A stretch of 64,000 nt of DNA. Source: Aquarana catesbeiana (Eukaryota; Chordata; Amphibia; Anura; Ranidae). Shown here piece by piece: positions 11,410 through 22,957 of the stretch. A program made the translations under genes and the position numbers. Within the stretch, counting starts at the first letter, position 1; each line of letters begins with the position of its first letter. The notes below the pieces were generated by a model. That model ran no database searches and was not told the DNA's origin. It saw only the letters and a program-made list of their open reading frames with translations. The stretch covers positions 333,630,039 through 333,694,038 of the forward strand of contig NC_133328.1 in assembly GCF_042186555.1 (NCBI RefSeq). Direction: 5' to 3'.

Positions 11410-12804
11410 TTTAGGAATAGGGGAAGGGAGAGAAAGGGGAGAAAAAAAATAGGGGGAAGGAAGGGGGAAGGAAGGGGAGGGAAGGGAGAAAGAGAAGAAA
11501 AAAAAAATAAAGAGGAAAAAAAAAAGGGGGGGAGGGAAGATATCACTCCTCTTCTCCACTAATTACCCTCAGGAGAGCACCTTCTTCTGGTCTTACCAGA
11601 CCATGTAGGCGCAGGCCTAACTGGGAGAGTGGTCTGAGATGTCCAAGCTGTGGGGATCTCTACTTTTGCCCTCCAGCATAAATTAAAAATAAAAAAAAGA
11701 ATGTCTTTTACCAGTTTGACACAACATTTCAATATCAACATCATCATTGTTGCCCTTATTTCATTTATTCATTTATTTTATTTACATAGGGGAGGAAAAA
11801 ATTAGAAAAAAATGGAAGTTGTGGCGATAGGAGGAGAGGAAGAAAGAACGAACTGGATTCAATAAAATATATAGCTTAACATAGGAGGGTCAAAACACCT
11901 CTAAATAAAGACTTCTTCCACTTCCTCCGTTACCTCTTCTTTGGTCTATCAATGGGGGTTTTCTCATATCTTTATCTCTACTTAAAGAGATATAAAGAGC
12001 CCTATATATCTACTTCCACACATATGAGAGATTGTCCTGGGGGGGGGCAGGGGAGAGCTTTTATAATAGAAAAGATTAGGGGGAGGTTTGTAGTTACCTA
12101 CAACTACTCCCTTAACCTCTGTGTCATATTGTATCGTATCTTGTTTTGTGCTATAATAAAGAGTGACTTTTTGTCTATGTGATATTCTCACCACCGTATC
12201 CTACTCCCTCTCTTAGAGGGAAAACCTTAAATCTTTGAATTTTACTTTACTCATATAATCATAAGTGACATATAGTGATAAAAGACAGAAAAAATAAATA
12301 AAATTTTGTAATTCCTTGCCACCTTAAACCACTAAGTAATAATAGTCTTTATAAATTTAAATAATCTTCTCACACTCACAGCAATCCTAATGCCTCCCCT
12401 CCCCCATTTCCAATCCCACTTTTGTTCTGTTTGAGTACTTGTGGGTCTCACAATCAGCGGAGAAAAAGGGAAGTAGTGAAACCAATCCTAACCAGATCTG
12501 GTATCTTGTTCCCCCATAGATTAAACAAAAAAAAAAGAGGGGGGAGGAACAAAAGAGAGAGAGAGAGAAAAAAGAAAAGAAAAAAAGAGAGAAAAAAAAA
12601 CAACAAATGAAAATAGGAGCCCCTTTTATCCATATGAATCTATATTTCCTAATAATCTACTCCACGCAAAAAAAAAAAAAAGGGGGGGGAGGGATTTTGG
12701 CCAAAAAAAAAAAATTCCCTTTCCCTTCCCTTCCCCTCCCCCTCCCTCCCCCTCCCTCCAATTCTATGGTTTCCTCACAGTCCTTCCATATTTCTCTTCC
12801 ATTT
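11410..12804 (-). other. LINE B spacer between ORF1 and ORF2
   Basis: About 1.4 kb without a supported gene. On the plus strand it has polypurine tracts at 11440-11540 and 12530-12610 and a homopurine to homopyrimidine switch at 12668-12760. Small frames through these tracts are low-complexity. The spacer is unusually long for an L1-type element. Confidence 0.6.
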
Positions 12805-13942
12805 TTAGCTTTCTACCAGAGTCTCCTGTTGATTTCTTTGCTCTTTTAATCCTTGAGATTCTGGGTCTAGCCTCCTTAGTTCAGCAGGCCTTTGTCGTAT
12901 TTGTCCCAGAATTGCTTTTAGCCAATTGGGAATGGGAATTGCCTCTGTCTCCAAAAAGAAAAACAGCCCAGGTAAGTCTGCTGGGCTAGGCAAGAAAAAA
13001 GATGAGTGGCCTTTCCTTACGGTTAACGAGATGGGGTACCCCCACCGATATGTACCCCCTAGTTGCCTAATCTTGTCTAGTAATGGACGTAGCAACGCTC
13101 TCCTTTGCAAAGTATTCCTCGATATATCTGCTAATATTTTTATAGGGGATCCATGGAAAATAATCTCTCTCAGCTCCCACGCCTTGCGTAGAATGATCTC
13201 TCTGTGTGTATAGCGAAGCATACAGCATACAATGTCTCTAGGTCTTTTTAAATCTGGAGCGGGGACCCAGCGCTCGATGAACCCTCTCAAACTTGAGGTC
13301 CTGGGGGGCCACCGGGAGCACCAGTTGTTGGCATATTTTCAATACTATAGATTCTAAAGTCTCCTCACCTGTATCTTCTGGGACCCCTCTCAGCCGTAGA
13401 TTGTTATGACGGCTCCGGTCCTCAAGCTGTTCCAGGTGCAGCTGTAGTGCAAGAGCCTGTACAGCTTGCTGATCCTCTGCTCCAGCTGAGCCATTCTCCT
13501 CTCCAACAGGGCTGATGCTGTTTCTCCAGTAGAGACCCTTTCCGCCAATGATTGTACCTTTACCTGGATAGTTTTAAAGTTTTTACGATGCGTCTCCTCC
13601 ACACGAAGGATCAGTGTCTTCATATCAGCACGGGTAGGTAATGCCTGGAGGAGAGCTTTAAGGGCCTTGATTTCTCCCTCCACGGTAGGTATCAGTACAC
13701 CAACTTGCTGTCTCTGCTCCTGTGTAGTCTGCTGTATGATAGAAGCACAGATAGTTTCTGTAGCCACTATGGGAGTTGATGTTGGAAAAGCAGCCATTAC
13801 AGCTTCCGAATAGGAGGCAGACTGAGCCCCCGTCGTACGGTTCCGTAGACTGGTGGATGGAAAGTAGCTCTGTATCTCTGGTTGAAGTGTAGCTGCTGCT
13901 GTACGCTTCTCTTTTTTCCTTCCCCCTTCTTGTGTTACTCAT
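12805..13942 (-). pseudogene. LINE B ORF1 protein (L1-type RNA-binding protein)
   Basis: Start at the ATG complementary to 13940-13942 (MSNTRRGKEKREAYSSSY). After a frameshift, 13390-13797 reads as a heptad-rich coiled-coil candidate (VQSLAERVSTGETASALLER). A further frameshift leads to NNLRLRGVPE, the typical opening of the L1 ORF1p RNA-recognition domain, and 12805-13290 gives the C-terminal domain (RPRDIVCCMLRYTHREIILR, then WGYPISLTVRKG). ORF1p binds element RNA as a trimer and acts as a chaperone in retrotransposition. At least two frameshifts make this copy inactive. Confidence 0.8.
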
Positions 13943-14080
13943 ACCGAAAGGGCAGTTATTTTACTGGCTAGTTTGCTGGAGGACATCAGGAGCTCTGATA
14001 GCACTCAAGTCCTCATCTCCTGACCACACCCAGCCGAGCGGCTTTTAGCCACATCAGTTGTTATCCATAAGGGGTTTTTT

Positions 14081-14479
14081 TCCCTTCCTGGTTGAATTAG
14101 GGATCCAATCAGGGAGAACTAGGTATACAATTGCTTCTGTTTGTGCATTTAACTTACTGTTTAGTTGCTGTAGGCTGTAAGAGCTGCAAAGAGGCCAGAC
14201 TGTGTCTTCGTGGTGGTTTAACTTTAAGAGAATAGAAAAAAAAAGAACTGTAACTGTAAAGTGTTCAATAATTAATATGTAAAGGAGAGCCAGTGGCTCT
14301 GTACTGAATGGTAAGAAAATAGCAGAACTCTGCTTGAGCGGTTGAACTTGCGTTAAATAGTGGGGCTTAGTAACAAGTGAACTAATCTTGTATTGGCAAT
14401 CCAGGGCTAGGTATGTGGTTTAGTGTGGTTGTAGTGGTTCAGGTGGTCATGTTAACTGGAGGTTCTACAGTAGGTCTTC
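14081..14479 (-). other. LINE A spacer between ORF1 and ORF2
   Basis: No gene seen. By position it is the remainder of LINE A's inter-ORF spacer, separated from ORF2 (starting at 7151) by the LINE B insertion. Confidence 0.5.
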
Positions 14480-15474
14480 CTAGTTGTTGTTGCGATTATG
14501 AAGATGTTGGCGATCTGGGCGTTGTTCCAAGGGTTCCAGGATGTTCCATTGTCTGAGGAGAGACAGGCTTTCATCCAGTAATCTAATTGTGTATGAATTG
14601 TTGCCTTTCGTGACTATCAGTTTCACTGGGTGACCCCATTTGTAGGGGATCTGGTGGTTGCAAAGAGGTTTAGTGATAGACGCAAGGTTTCTTCGTTGTT
14701 GCAGCATGTATTTTGAAAGATCATCAAAGAAGGAAAAATGTGAGTATTGTTGAGGGTATTCCGCAGTATTTTTCACAGCTTTCATTAATTTGTCTTTTAG
14801 TTGGAAGAAATTAATGTGGGCTATAGTGTCCCATGAATGCCGTCTATGATCACCTCTCCCAGCAGAGCATCAGGGATGAATGATAGTAAGAGTTGTGTGA
14901 AGTAATCTCTTAGGTCAGATTGTTGAATGGATTCTGAAATGCCTCTGATTTTGACATTGTTCCTTCTGTAACGATCCTCTAAATCTGCTATTTTTGCTTT
15001 CATCCAGTCTGTCTTCTGCCTCTTTTCCCTGGGCATCAACCATTTCATTAAAGGAGGATGTGATTTCCCCCATCTTAGTTTCTATATTGGTCACTCTATT
15101 CCCCATATAGGATATTTCAGAATTAAATTGCTAAATCATATTTGCTATCTCAGAGTGAATGGAGCTCTGCACAATCAACAGCAAGTCTCTCAGTGTGGTA
15201 TCCAGCACTGGTTGATTCGTTGTGGGGAATGCTACTATGGTGCTGTGTAGTGCTGTGCTCACAGGAGGGGGCTGCAGGGGGAGGCTTACCTCATTGCTAA
15301 GATCATCTGCCTGTGACAACTTCAGCTTTGACTTAGCTAAGCTCGAGGATGGTGTAGAGGTGGCTGAGCTGCTCTCCCCCCTTTGTGATGTGCCTGCTGC
15401 AGTGTGGTTATACTGCGCCCTTGTCGTGGATACTGACAGGCTGCCTTGTGAGGGAGCCGTGGGTCAGACGGTGC
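14480..15474 (-). pseudogene. LINE A ORF1 protein (L1-type)
   Basis: Minus-strand frames with the L1 ORF1p signature. A probable start is MAPSDPR near 15474, followed by a frameshifted proline- and threonine-rich N-terminus (15131-15319). Then comes IADLEDRYRRNNVKIRGISE (14821-15048), the end of the coiled coil and start of the RNA-recognition domain, and the C-terminal domain YKWGHPVKLIVTKG (14480-14785), which ends at a stop. It differs from LINE B ORF1, so the two LINEs are distinct families. Its partner ORF2 is the copy at 1-7151, displaced by LINE B. Several frameshifts are present. Confidence 0.78.
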
Positions 15475-15680
15475 CATTTTGGAAGGATGGCTTGCTCAGC
15501 GTTGGGTAGAATTCCATCAATTTCGGGGTGTATAGCACTCCTTCCTTTGTTTGGACATTGCCTAATGTCCCCTGGATGTTGGCGCTGGGAACCTCTGTGT
15601 TTTTCCAGTGATCACCCATGTAGATTAGCCCTGGGTGGCCGCTGAGGATCAGAGCTGAGTTATCGTGCAGCCATCAAGCA
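15475..15680 (-). other. Probable LINE A 5' region
   Basis: No ORF supported. Position upstream of ORF1 suggests the LINE A 5' UTR. The boundary with the CR1-like fragment on its right is not clear. Confidence 0.35.
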
Positions 15681-16842
15681 TTTTAATTCCAGACCCTATA
15701 TCATTTATAAATGTGTTAAAAGGGTCCCAACTAGGGATGAGCCGAACACCCCCCTGTTCGGTTCGCACCAGAACATTCGAACAGGACAAAAGTTCGTTTG
15801 AACACGTGAACACTGTTAAAGTCTATGGGACACAAACATGAATAATCAAAAGTGCTAATTTTAAAGGCTTATATGCAAGTTATTGTCATAAAAAGTGTTT
15901 GGGGACCTGGGTCCTGCCCCAGGGCACATGGATCAATGCAAAAAAAAGTTTTAAAAACGGCCGTTTTTTCAGGAGCAGTGATTTTAATAATGCTTAAAGT
16001 CAAACAATAAAAGTGTAATATCCCTTTAAATTTCCTAGCTGGGGGGTGTCTATAGTATGCCTGTAAAGGGGCGCATGTTTCCCGTGTTTAGAACAGTCTG
16101 ACAGCAAAATGACATTTCAAAGGAAAAAACCCATTTAAAACTACTCGCGGCTATTGCATTGCCGACAATACACATAGAAGTTCATTGATAAAAACGGCAT
16201 GGGAATTCCCCACAGGGGAACCCCGAACCAAAATTTAAAAAAAAAATGAAGTGGGAGTCCCCCTAAATTCCATACCAGGCCCTTCAGGTCTGGTATGGAT
16301 ATTAAAGGGAACCCCGGCCAAAATGTAAAAAAAAAATGACGTGGGGTTCCCCCTAAATTCCATACCAGACCCTTCAGGTCTGGTATGGATTTTAAGGGGA
16401 ACCCCGTGCCAAAAAAAAAAAACGGCGTGGGGTCCCCCCAAAAATCCATACCAGACCCTTATCCGAGCACGCAACCTGGCAGGCCGCAGGAAAAGAGGGG
16501 GGGGACGAGAGTGCAGCCCCCCCTCCTTAACCATACCAGGCCACATGCCCTCAACATTGGGAGGGTGCTTTGGGGTAGCCCCCCAAAACACCTTGTCCCC
16601 ATGTTGATGAGGACAAGGGCCCCATCCCCACAACCCTGGCCGGTGGTTGTGGGGGTCTGCGGGCGGGGGGCTTAACGGAATCTGGAAGCCCCCTTTAACA
16701 AGGGGACCCCCAGATCCCGGCCCCCCGTGTGAAATGGTAAGGGGGTACTTACCCCTACCATTTCACTAAAAAACTGTCAAAAATGTTAAAAAGAGACAGT
16801 TTTTGACAATTCCTTTATTTAAATGCTTCTTCTTTCTTCTAT

Positions 16843-17045
16843 CTTTCTTCATCTTCTTCTTCTTCTTCTTCTTCTTCTGGTTCTTCTGGTTCTTCCTCCG
16901 GCATTCTCGTCCAGCATCTCCGTCTTCTATCTACTTCTCCTCGGGCCGCTCCGCACCCATGGCATGGGGGGAGGCTCCCGCTCTTCTCTTCATCTTCTTC
17001 TCTTCTTCCTTCTTCCTTCTTCTCTTCTTCTCTTCTTCATTTTCT
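16843..17045. repeat. TTC/TCT-rich microsatellite tracts in the left hAT arm
   Basis: Imperfect (TTC)n at 16843-16884 and again at 16985-17045, mirrored but expanded differently in the other arm. Confidence 0.85.
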
Positions 17046-17358
17046 TCTCCGGGCCGCTCCGCATCCATGCTGGCATGGAGGGAGGCTCCCGCTGTGTGAT
17101 GGCGTCTCCTTGTCTGACGGTTCTTAAATAATGGGGGCGGGGCCACCCGGTTACCCCGCCCCCCTCCGACGCACGGTGACTTGACGGGACTTCCCTGTGA
17201 CGTCACGGGGAATGCCACAGGGAAGTCCTGTGCGTCAGAGGGGGCGGGGTCACCGGGTGGCCCCCGCCCCCCGTTATTTAAGAATCGTCAGATGAGGAGA
17301 CGCTGTCACACAGTGGGAGCCTCCCTCCATGCCAGCATGGATGCGGAGCGGCCCGGAG

Positions 17359-17446
17359 AAGAAGATGATGAAGATGATGATGAAGATGATGAAGATGATG
17401 AAGATGATGAAGAAGATGAAGAAGATGAAGAAGATGAAAAAGATGA
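17359..17446. repeat. GATGAA/GAAGAT microsatellite in the right hAT arm
   Basis: Trinucleotide-phased purine-rich array giving long acidic or lysine/methionine frames. It is longer than its mirror tract in the left arm, showing independent slippage after the palindrome formed. Confidence 0.88.
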
Positions 17447-18945
17447 AGAGCGGGAGCCTCCCCCCATGCCATGGGTGCGGAGCAGCCCGAGGAGAAGAAG
17501 ATAGAAGACGCCGCGGAGGAGATGCTGGACGAGAACGCCGGAGGAAGAACCAGAAGAACCAGAAGAAGAAGAAGATGAAGGAAGATAGAAGAAAGAAGAA
17601 GCATTTAAATAAAGGAATTGTCAAAAACTGTCTCTTGTCATTTTTAACATTTTTGACAGTTTTTTAGTGAAATGGTAGGGGTAAGTACCCCCTTACCATT
17701 TCACACAGGGGGGGGCCGGGATCTGGGGGTCCCCTTGTTAAAGGGGGCTTCCAGATTCTGATAAGCCCCCCGCCCGCAGACCCCCACAACCACCGGCCAG
17801 GGTTGTGGGGATGAGGCCCTTGTCCTCATCAACATGGGGACAAGGTGTTTTGGGGGGCTACCCCAAAGCACCCTCCCAATGTTGAGGGCATGTGGCCTGG
17901 TATGGTTCAGGAGGGGGGGCGCACTCTCGTCCCCCCTCTTTTCCTGCGGCCTGCCAGGTTGCGTGCTCGGATAAGGGTCTGGTATGGATTTTTGGGGGGA
18001 CCCCACGCCGTTTTTTTTTTTTGGCACGGGGTTCCCCTTAAAATCCATACCAGACCTGAAGGGTCTGGTATGGAATTTAGGGGGACTCCCACGTCTTTTT
18101 TTTTTAATTTTGGCCGGGGTTCCCTTTAATACCCATACCAGACCTGAAGGGCCTAGTATGGAATTTAGGGGGACTCCCACTTCATTTTTTTTTTTTTAAT
18201 TTTGGTTCGGGGTTCCCCTGTGGGGAATTCCCATGCCGTTTTTGTCAATGAACTTCTATGTGTATTGTCGGCAATGCAATAGCCGCGAGTAGTTTTAAAT
18301 GGGTTTTTTCCTTCGAAATGTCATTTTGCTGTCAGACTGTTCTAAACACGGGAAACATGTGCCCCTTTACAGACATACTATAGACACCCCCAGCTACGAA
18401 ATTTAAAGGAATATTACACTTTTATTGTTTGACTTTAAGCATGATTAAAATCACTGCTCCTGAAAAAACGGCCGTTTTTAAAACTTTTTTTGCATTGATC
18501 CATGTCCCCTGGGGCAGGACCCGGGTCCCCAAACACTTTTTATGACAATAACTTGCATATAAGCCTTTAAAATTAGCACTTTTGATTTCTCCCATAGACT
18601 TTTAAAGGGTGTTCCACGGCATTCGAATTTGCAGTGAACACCCCAAATTGTTCGCTGTTCGGCGAACTTGCGAACAGCCAATGTTTGAGTCGAACTCGAA
18701 GCTCATCCCTAGTCCCAACACTGAACCTTGGGGCACACCACTAATAATCTTAGACCATTCAGAGTATGAATTATGAATCACTACTCTCTAAAGCAAAGTC
18801 TTTTAGCCAGATTTCTATTGATTTACAAACTGAATTTTCTAAGCCTGTAGATTTTAATTTACACATTAGCCACATGTGGGGAACTGTGTTAAATGCTTTG
18901 GCAGAATCCAAGTATACAATGTTAATGTAAAACAATGTCAGCAGA

Positions 18946-20043
18946 TGGGGCAGAGAAATTTGACAGCTACAGTCTACAGCTGGTGGTGTGCTACTGGCAG
19001 ATGTGCTGCTAGGACCTGGAACACCCTGTGCTATACCATCATCCCTGTCAGTGGAGGCTACTGAGAGGTAATGACTTGATATAGCAGGGACAGACTGAAG
19101 TGGGTAAAGAGGAGGAAAAGGAGAAGGAGGAGGGACACATTTGTGCCCCTTTTGTGTGGCTTTTATGTACTCTTGCCAACGGGCTGAGTGGTTGGATGTT
19201 AAATGCCTTGTTAAGCATGTGGTACCCAATTGGCTGGTGTTTTTGCCACATTTGATGTGCCTGAGACACAGTTTGCAGATAGCAACAGTGTGATCTGCTG
19301 CAGATGTACTAAAAAAGCCCCAGACAGCTGAGCTTTGGGGAGTTGGCCAGGAGATAACAGCTGCAGAATGTGATGGAATAGGGTGGCTGCTCTCTACTCT
19401 TTCTTGATGTCAGCCTGCTTGGGGTTGTGCTGCCTCACCTTCAGTTTACTCCTCTGCTCTATCTGGCACCCAAGTCGCATCAGTGAACTCATCATCATCA
19501 TCTCCATCTCCATCTCCTCCATCTTCATCATTACCACATTACTTGGCAATATGCTGCGGCTTGGGGAACATGAATGCCAATTTGTCTACCAGAGTTCCTC
19601 CCTCTCTCTAAGCTCATGTTCTTGTCATCCTCAACCTCAGAACCAACATCTGAATCCAGTAATGGCTGGGCATCATCAAGGAGCAAGTGGCTGACACTGT
19701 AGTCAAATAACTCAGCTGACTCCTCAATGGCTGATGTTGGGGCTATGCCAGGAATAGATGTGGACAAGGAGGCAGGTTTATCCACTCTGGCAACTGCAGG
19801 GGACTGCACACTTGCCTCTGCTTGCGTGACAGAGGATGAGGAGGATGAGGAAGGTTTAGTAAGCCAGTCCACCACCTCTGCATGCTGTGACTGTATAGCA
19901 CAGGCAAACTCGCTAAACAGTGGAAATGATGCCCTGCCTGAGGACTGACCACCACGTCCACCTTTGCCTGTGGGCATATTTGTTGCTGGCCCCCTTACAG
20001 TGCCAAGGGAACATTTGCCTTTCCTTGTTGTCCTCCCCGACAT
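18946..20043 (-). pseudogene. hAT transposase N-terminal part with BED zinc finger
   Basis: Minus-strand start MSGRTTRKGKCSLGTVRGPA at 20043. A long low-complexity, Ser/Asp-rich N-terminus runs to 19531. After frameshifts comes a BED finger near 19180-19310: SAVWGFFSTS, then CKLC, about 20 residues, and LTRHLTSNH, i.e. the Cys2-His2 pattern of ZBED-type transposases. BED domains bind transposon ends. The RNaseH-like catalytic domain and C-terminal dimerisation domain are absent because the sequence meets the CR1 fragment near 18945. The gene is therefore N-terminal only and frameshifted. Its 5' region continues at 20044-20608 and 22753-23142, across a PLE insertion. Confidence 0.75.
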
Positions 20044-21552
20044 TATTGGAAGGGAGGAGGCGGTGCTTTATAAGCAAATGTAAAGAAGAAATTGAAATCT
20101 GTACAAAGATGCACTTTAATCAATGTAAAGAGATGTTTGATGCACTTTAATCTGAGTACTCACACTACACAGACACACTCCACAGATACACTATAATATA
20201 CTGCAATATAATGCGCCAAACATACAGTGATGCATAGAACTATTTGGTGTTAAACTGGCAGTAATGCACACAGAAGTAAATGGCGTTAAACTGGCAGTAA
20301 CACACAAAGAAGTAAATGACGTCAAACTGGCAGTAACACAATCAAATAGATGGTGTTCAACCGTCACTACACTAACGCTATCTGAACTGTGCCTACTCTA
20401 GCTATACACTAATGTAAAGATTATTGACACAGTATAAGCTGTCCCTACTCTACACTAATGTATGTATGAATGACATGGTCTCACTAAACTACAATGAAAC
20501 TATCTGAGCTGTCCCCACCCTAGCTGCACACTATGCAAAGCTGAATGATGGTCCTCCTCACTACACTCATACTATCCCTAGACTGACACTAAACTAATAT
20601 TCTACACTAAAAAGAGAGAGGTATTGTTGCGCTACTAAACAAATTACTCTTAAAAGTGTAGATCTGCAGCCAGCATCACCAGTATGATAACCGTATGCAA
20701 AATGTGATAAATAAATAAATGCAGCGCTAAGTGTCATTAAACATGCGTTTGTACAAACGTATAATCAAACATGCGTTTTCTGTGATTATACAAACGTGTA
20801 ATTAAACGTATCACCTTTCATAGGTAATATGGATATTCATCCGTAAAAATGTGATAGTAATTCAAAAAGTAAAAGTAAAAATAGACAACCAAATTTAAGT
20901 GCAGTGTCTACACACATAAATTATCTTATTAGCATAATATATATCAACCTTCATCAAATCAGTGTCTAGTGGTATATAAAGAATAAAGTCCATACATAAA
21001 AAACTGTAGCAATAACACTGTGCAAACTGTGACACTGATGAGATCCCGTATTGATTGTTACATCTGGCGGGCAATCTTCCTGCATACAGATTTCATATAG
21101 AAATAGTAAGGTGGATGCGCTTACCAGAAGGGATGGACACTCTCACCGTACGGCGGGGTGTCATAAGGGCTTGTGGATCCAAATGATCCTATGGGTGTTC
21201 ACTGGAAACTCGCTGAGACGTGCCAATGGACAATGCCAGAAATTGCATCCAAAACGACTTCAGAAACGAGGTAGACTGTAAGTCATCAGATGGGTGAATG
21301 GATGGATTCGCCTCTCCCAATACGCTGGTGGCCAAAAGGATGTAGTTCTCACCACGTCACAATGTCATCCACATAGGGAAAAAAAGGGAATCTCCACATG
21401 GTGCATGAACCAATAAAAGCAGGTTTATTTGAAATCATCAGCGGTACAGCAGATGTTTCAAAAGCATCAGATAAAAAGTTGAACAAGTGATCACAAGTTG
21501 AATAAAAAAGGATTGGAAATTAGCGTGGTAACAGAGTAACAGCAGTCAGCAA

Positions 21553-21588
21553 CCCGACATGTTTCGGACAAATGTCCATCTACAGGGG
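21553..21588 (-). ncRNA. Hammerhead-ribozyme-like motif in the PLE
   Basis: Minus strand: CCC, CUGUAGA, U, stem II GGAC-AUUU-GUCC, GAAAC, AU, GUC, GGG. Stem I CCC/GGG and minimal stem III are intact; the box CUGUAGA departs from CUGANGA. Cleavage would be after GUC. Confidence 0.55.
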
Positions 21589-22322
21589 CATATAGCTAGA
21601 TATCTGAAACCATGCTGTACATATAGCCCTGATAATACATCTAATAATAATCAGCTGTGTGACTCTTGTCTCATGGCCGTTACCCGGCCAATCAGAGACA
21701 GGCAACCGTGTCTACCATAACACAGACCAGCTGTGTAAAGCACTTCCCAAGTTTACTCTCAGCCAATCAGAGACTGGCATCAGGTACCTGTCACCCCGCA
21801 GGACACATGACAGCCGCGGGTCACGTGACACCTCTGGCCAATCACCGCTTCTCGGGCCGGTTCATGTGACTTTCCCAGAGAGGATTCTGGTCAATGGAAG
21901 CTACAGGGATTTGATCATCTAGTGCACTCGGTGGTGACGTCATCGTGCGGCCGCGGCTGCGCTTCAAACCTCTCTCTCAGTTAGTTCCACTGGGAGAGAG
22001 GAGATATGGCAGGAGGAGGGCTACTTTCACCTCGCTGTCTGCAATCAATGTCATTGCACAAGCCGGACCAGCGCTCCTCTCCTGGTTACTTCCTGTGTCA
22101 CCAGAAGCACCAATGGGTTGCTAATAGGCAAGGGGGACACCAATGACAATAAAAATAATACTAAAATTACAATAAAAAATATTGATAATATTAAAAATTG
22201 TAAGGCTGAGCACCGCAACAAGTTAAATGACTCTATTACACAGAAACATGAATTATCTTAATTATGTAAATATGTCATCCTTACAGTACATTCATATATT
22301 AAGATGACCCGTTGTTTCCAGA

Positions 22323-22739
22323 TCACCCCTCAACATGGAAATAACAAGTAATCCGTGGACATTTCATAACCTCTATTTCTAAAACCAGAATGTCCCAGAT
22401 AATAAAAATGGGAAAGGAAAGGAAAAAAGGAAAAACAAAAAACCGCCGTAACGGATAGACGACATCCTCCTCCCATAGAGCCATAAATAGGTTGGCGAGG
22501 CTGGGGGCAAAGTTCGATTGTGTGGCAAAACGAAGGAGGTCCATGACAAAAGATTGCTGTCTTGGTGGGATATTCCCACTTATTGACAGGTAATGCTTTA
22601 CAGCAGCTAATCCCAGTGAGTGTGGAATGCAGGTGTACAAACTGGTAACGTCCGCCGTAACCAAGATAAGATCATCATGGTAATCGATGAATTTGAGGTG
22701 ACGAATAGTGTCACCCGTGTCTTTGAGATATGATGGGAC
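22323..22739 (-). pseudogene. Penelope-type reverse transcriptase fragment
   Basis: Minus-strand residues VTADVTSLYTCIPH match the Penelope RT motif usually written as D-V-x-x-L-Y-T-x-I-P, where the first Asp is catalytic. QQSFVMDLLRFATQSNF and FAPSLANLFMALWEE follow, as in the conserved 'FAP.YANL.M..WE' region. The catalytic YxDD box and the GIY-YIG endonuclease domain are not seen; sequence after WEEDVVYPLRR is shifted. The fragment begins at the truncation point next to the TSD. Confidence 0.8.
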
Positions 22740-22957
22740 AATATTCTACACTGACAATTGAAGCAACCTAGCACAGTATAGCACACTAACTAACTAATGG
22801 CACTGAACAGAGCCCTGTTCTATCTCTCTCCATGCCAAAATCACACTGAAAATGGCTGCCATTTGAAAGAATACTTTTATACTGTGGGGTGGGAATGAGC
22901 CATGATTGGATAAAGTCATGATGAAAGTGTCCAGTCATGACTCTGACAGTGCTCTGT

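Larger units (their letters stand above)
7180..14080 (-). mobile_element. LINE B, near full-length L1-superfamily element inserted between ORF1 and ORF2 of LINE A
   Basis: Minus-strand L1-type element: ORF1 at about 12.8-13.94 kb, a 1.4-kb spacer, ORF2 at 7.67-11.41 kb, a 3' UTR and an oligo(A) end (T run at 7179-7190 on the plus strand). Its right limit near 14080 is inferred: AAGGGTTTTTTT at the left junction and AAGGGGTTTTTTTCCC near 14076 may be the TSD merged with the tail. Joining the two flanks places LINE A's ORF1-ORF2 spacer directly before its ORF2 start, which supports the limits. Both ORFs are frameshifted, so the copy is dead. Confidence 0.75.
15732..18711. mobile_element. Giant palindromic hAT element, copy 2 (complete, 2,980 bp)
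   Basis: Begins TAGGGATGAGCCGAAC and ends with CTCATCCCTA; the 8-bp TSD GTCCCAAC is perfect at 15724-15731 and 18712-18719. The two halves are inverted copies of about 1.48 kb over the whole element, folding near 17207. For example AGGAGCAGTGATTTTAATAA near 15970 reappears reversed near 18440. The arms differ mainly in microsatellite tracts: TTC/TCT-rich at 16843-17045 on the left, GAT/GAA-rich at 17359-17446 and 17560-17600 on the right. No transposase is encoded; proline/arginine-rich and acidic frames inside are composition artefacts. Confidence 0.9.
15680..18945 (-). pseudogene. CR1-like LINE reverse transcriptase fragment, split by a hAT element
   Basis: Two pieces, about 15680-15731 and 18712-18945, are rejoined when the 2,980-bp hAT and one TSD copy are removed. 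The right piece reads on the minus strand as VYLDSAKAFNTVPHMWLMCK followed by KLKSTGLENSVCKSIEIWL, the conserved 'YLDFAKAFDTVPH' region of CR1/L2 reverse transcriptases. The nucleotide text GAACCTTGGGGCACACCACT also matches what I recall of CR1 elements in vertebrates. It is 5'- and 3'-truncated and inactive. The join to the BED-hAT near 18945 is abrupt. Confidence 0.75.
20609..22739 (-). mobile_element. Penelope-like element with a perfect 13-bp TSD
   Basis: A 2,131-bp insertion flanked by AATATTCTACACT at 20596-20608 and 22740-22752. The right part encodes a PLE reverse transcriptase fragment on the minus strand; the left part is the non-coding terminal region with a hammerhead-like motif at 21553-21588. 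It is 5'-truncated (the RT starts mid-domain) and internally rearranged. It lies within the BED-hAT element, so it is younger. Confidence 0.82.

Noticed and set aside
17181..17667. Acidic (Asp/Glu) and Lys/Met-rich frames in the palindromic hAT
   Set aside because: They come from GAT/GAA slippage tracts; the mirror arm has different lengths, and no start context or domain is present.
21037..21044. CTGATGAG resembling a hammerhead core
   Set aside because: No GAAA box or complementary stem follows within a suitable distance; the true motif of this PLE is at 21553-21588 on the other strand.
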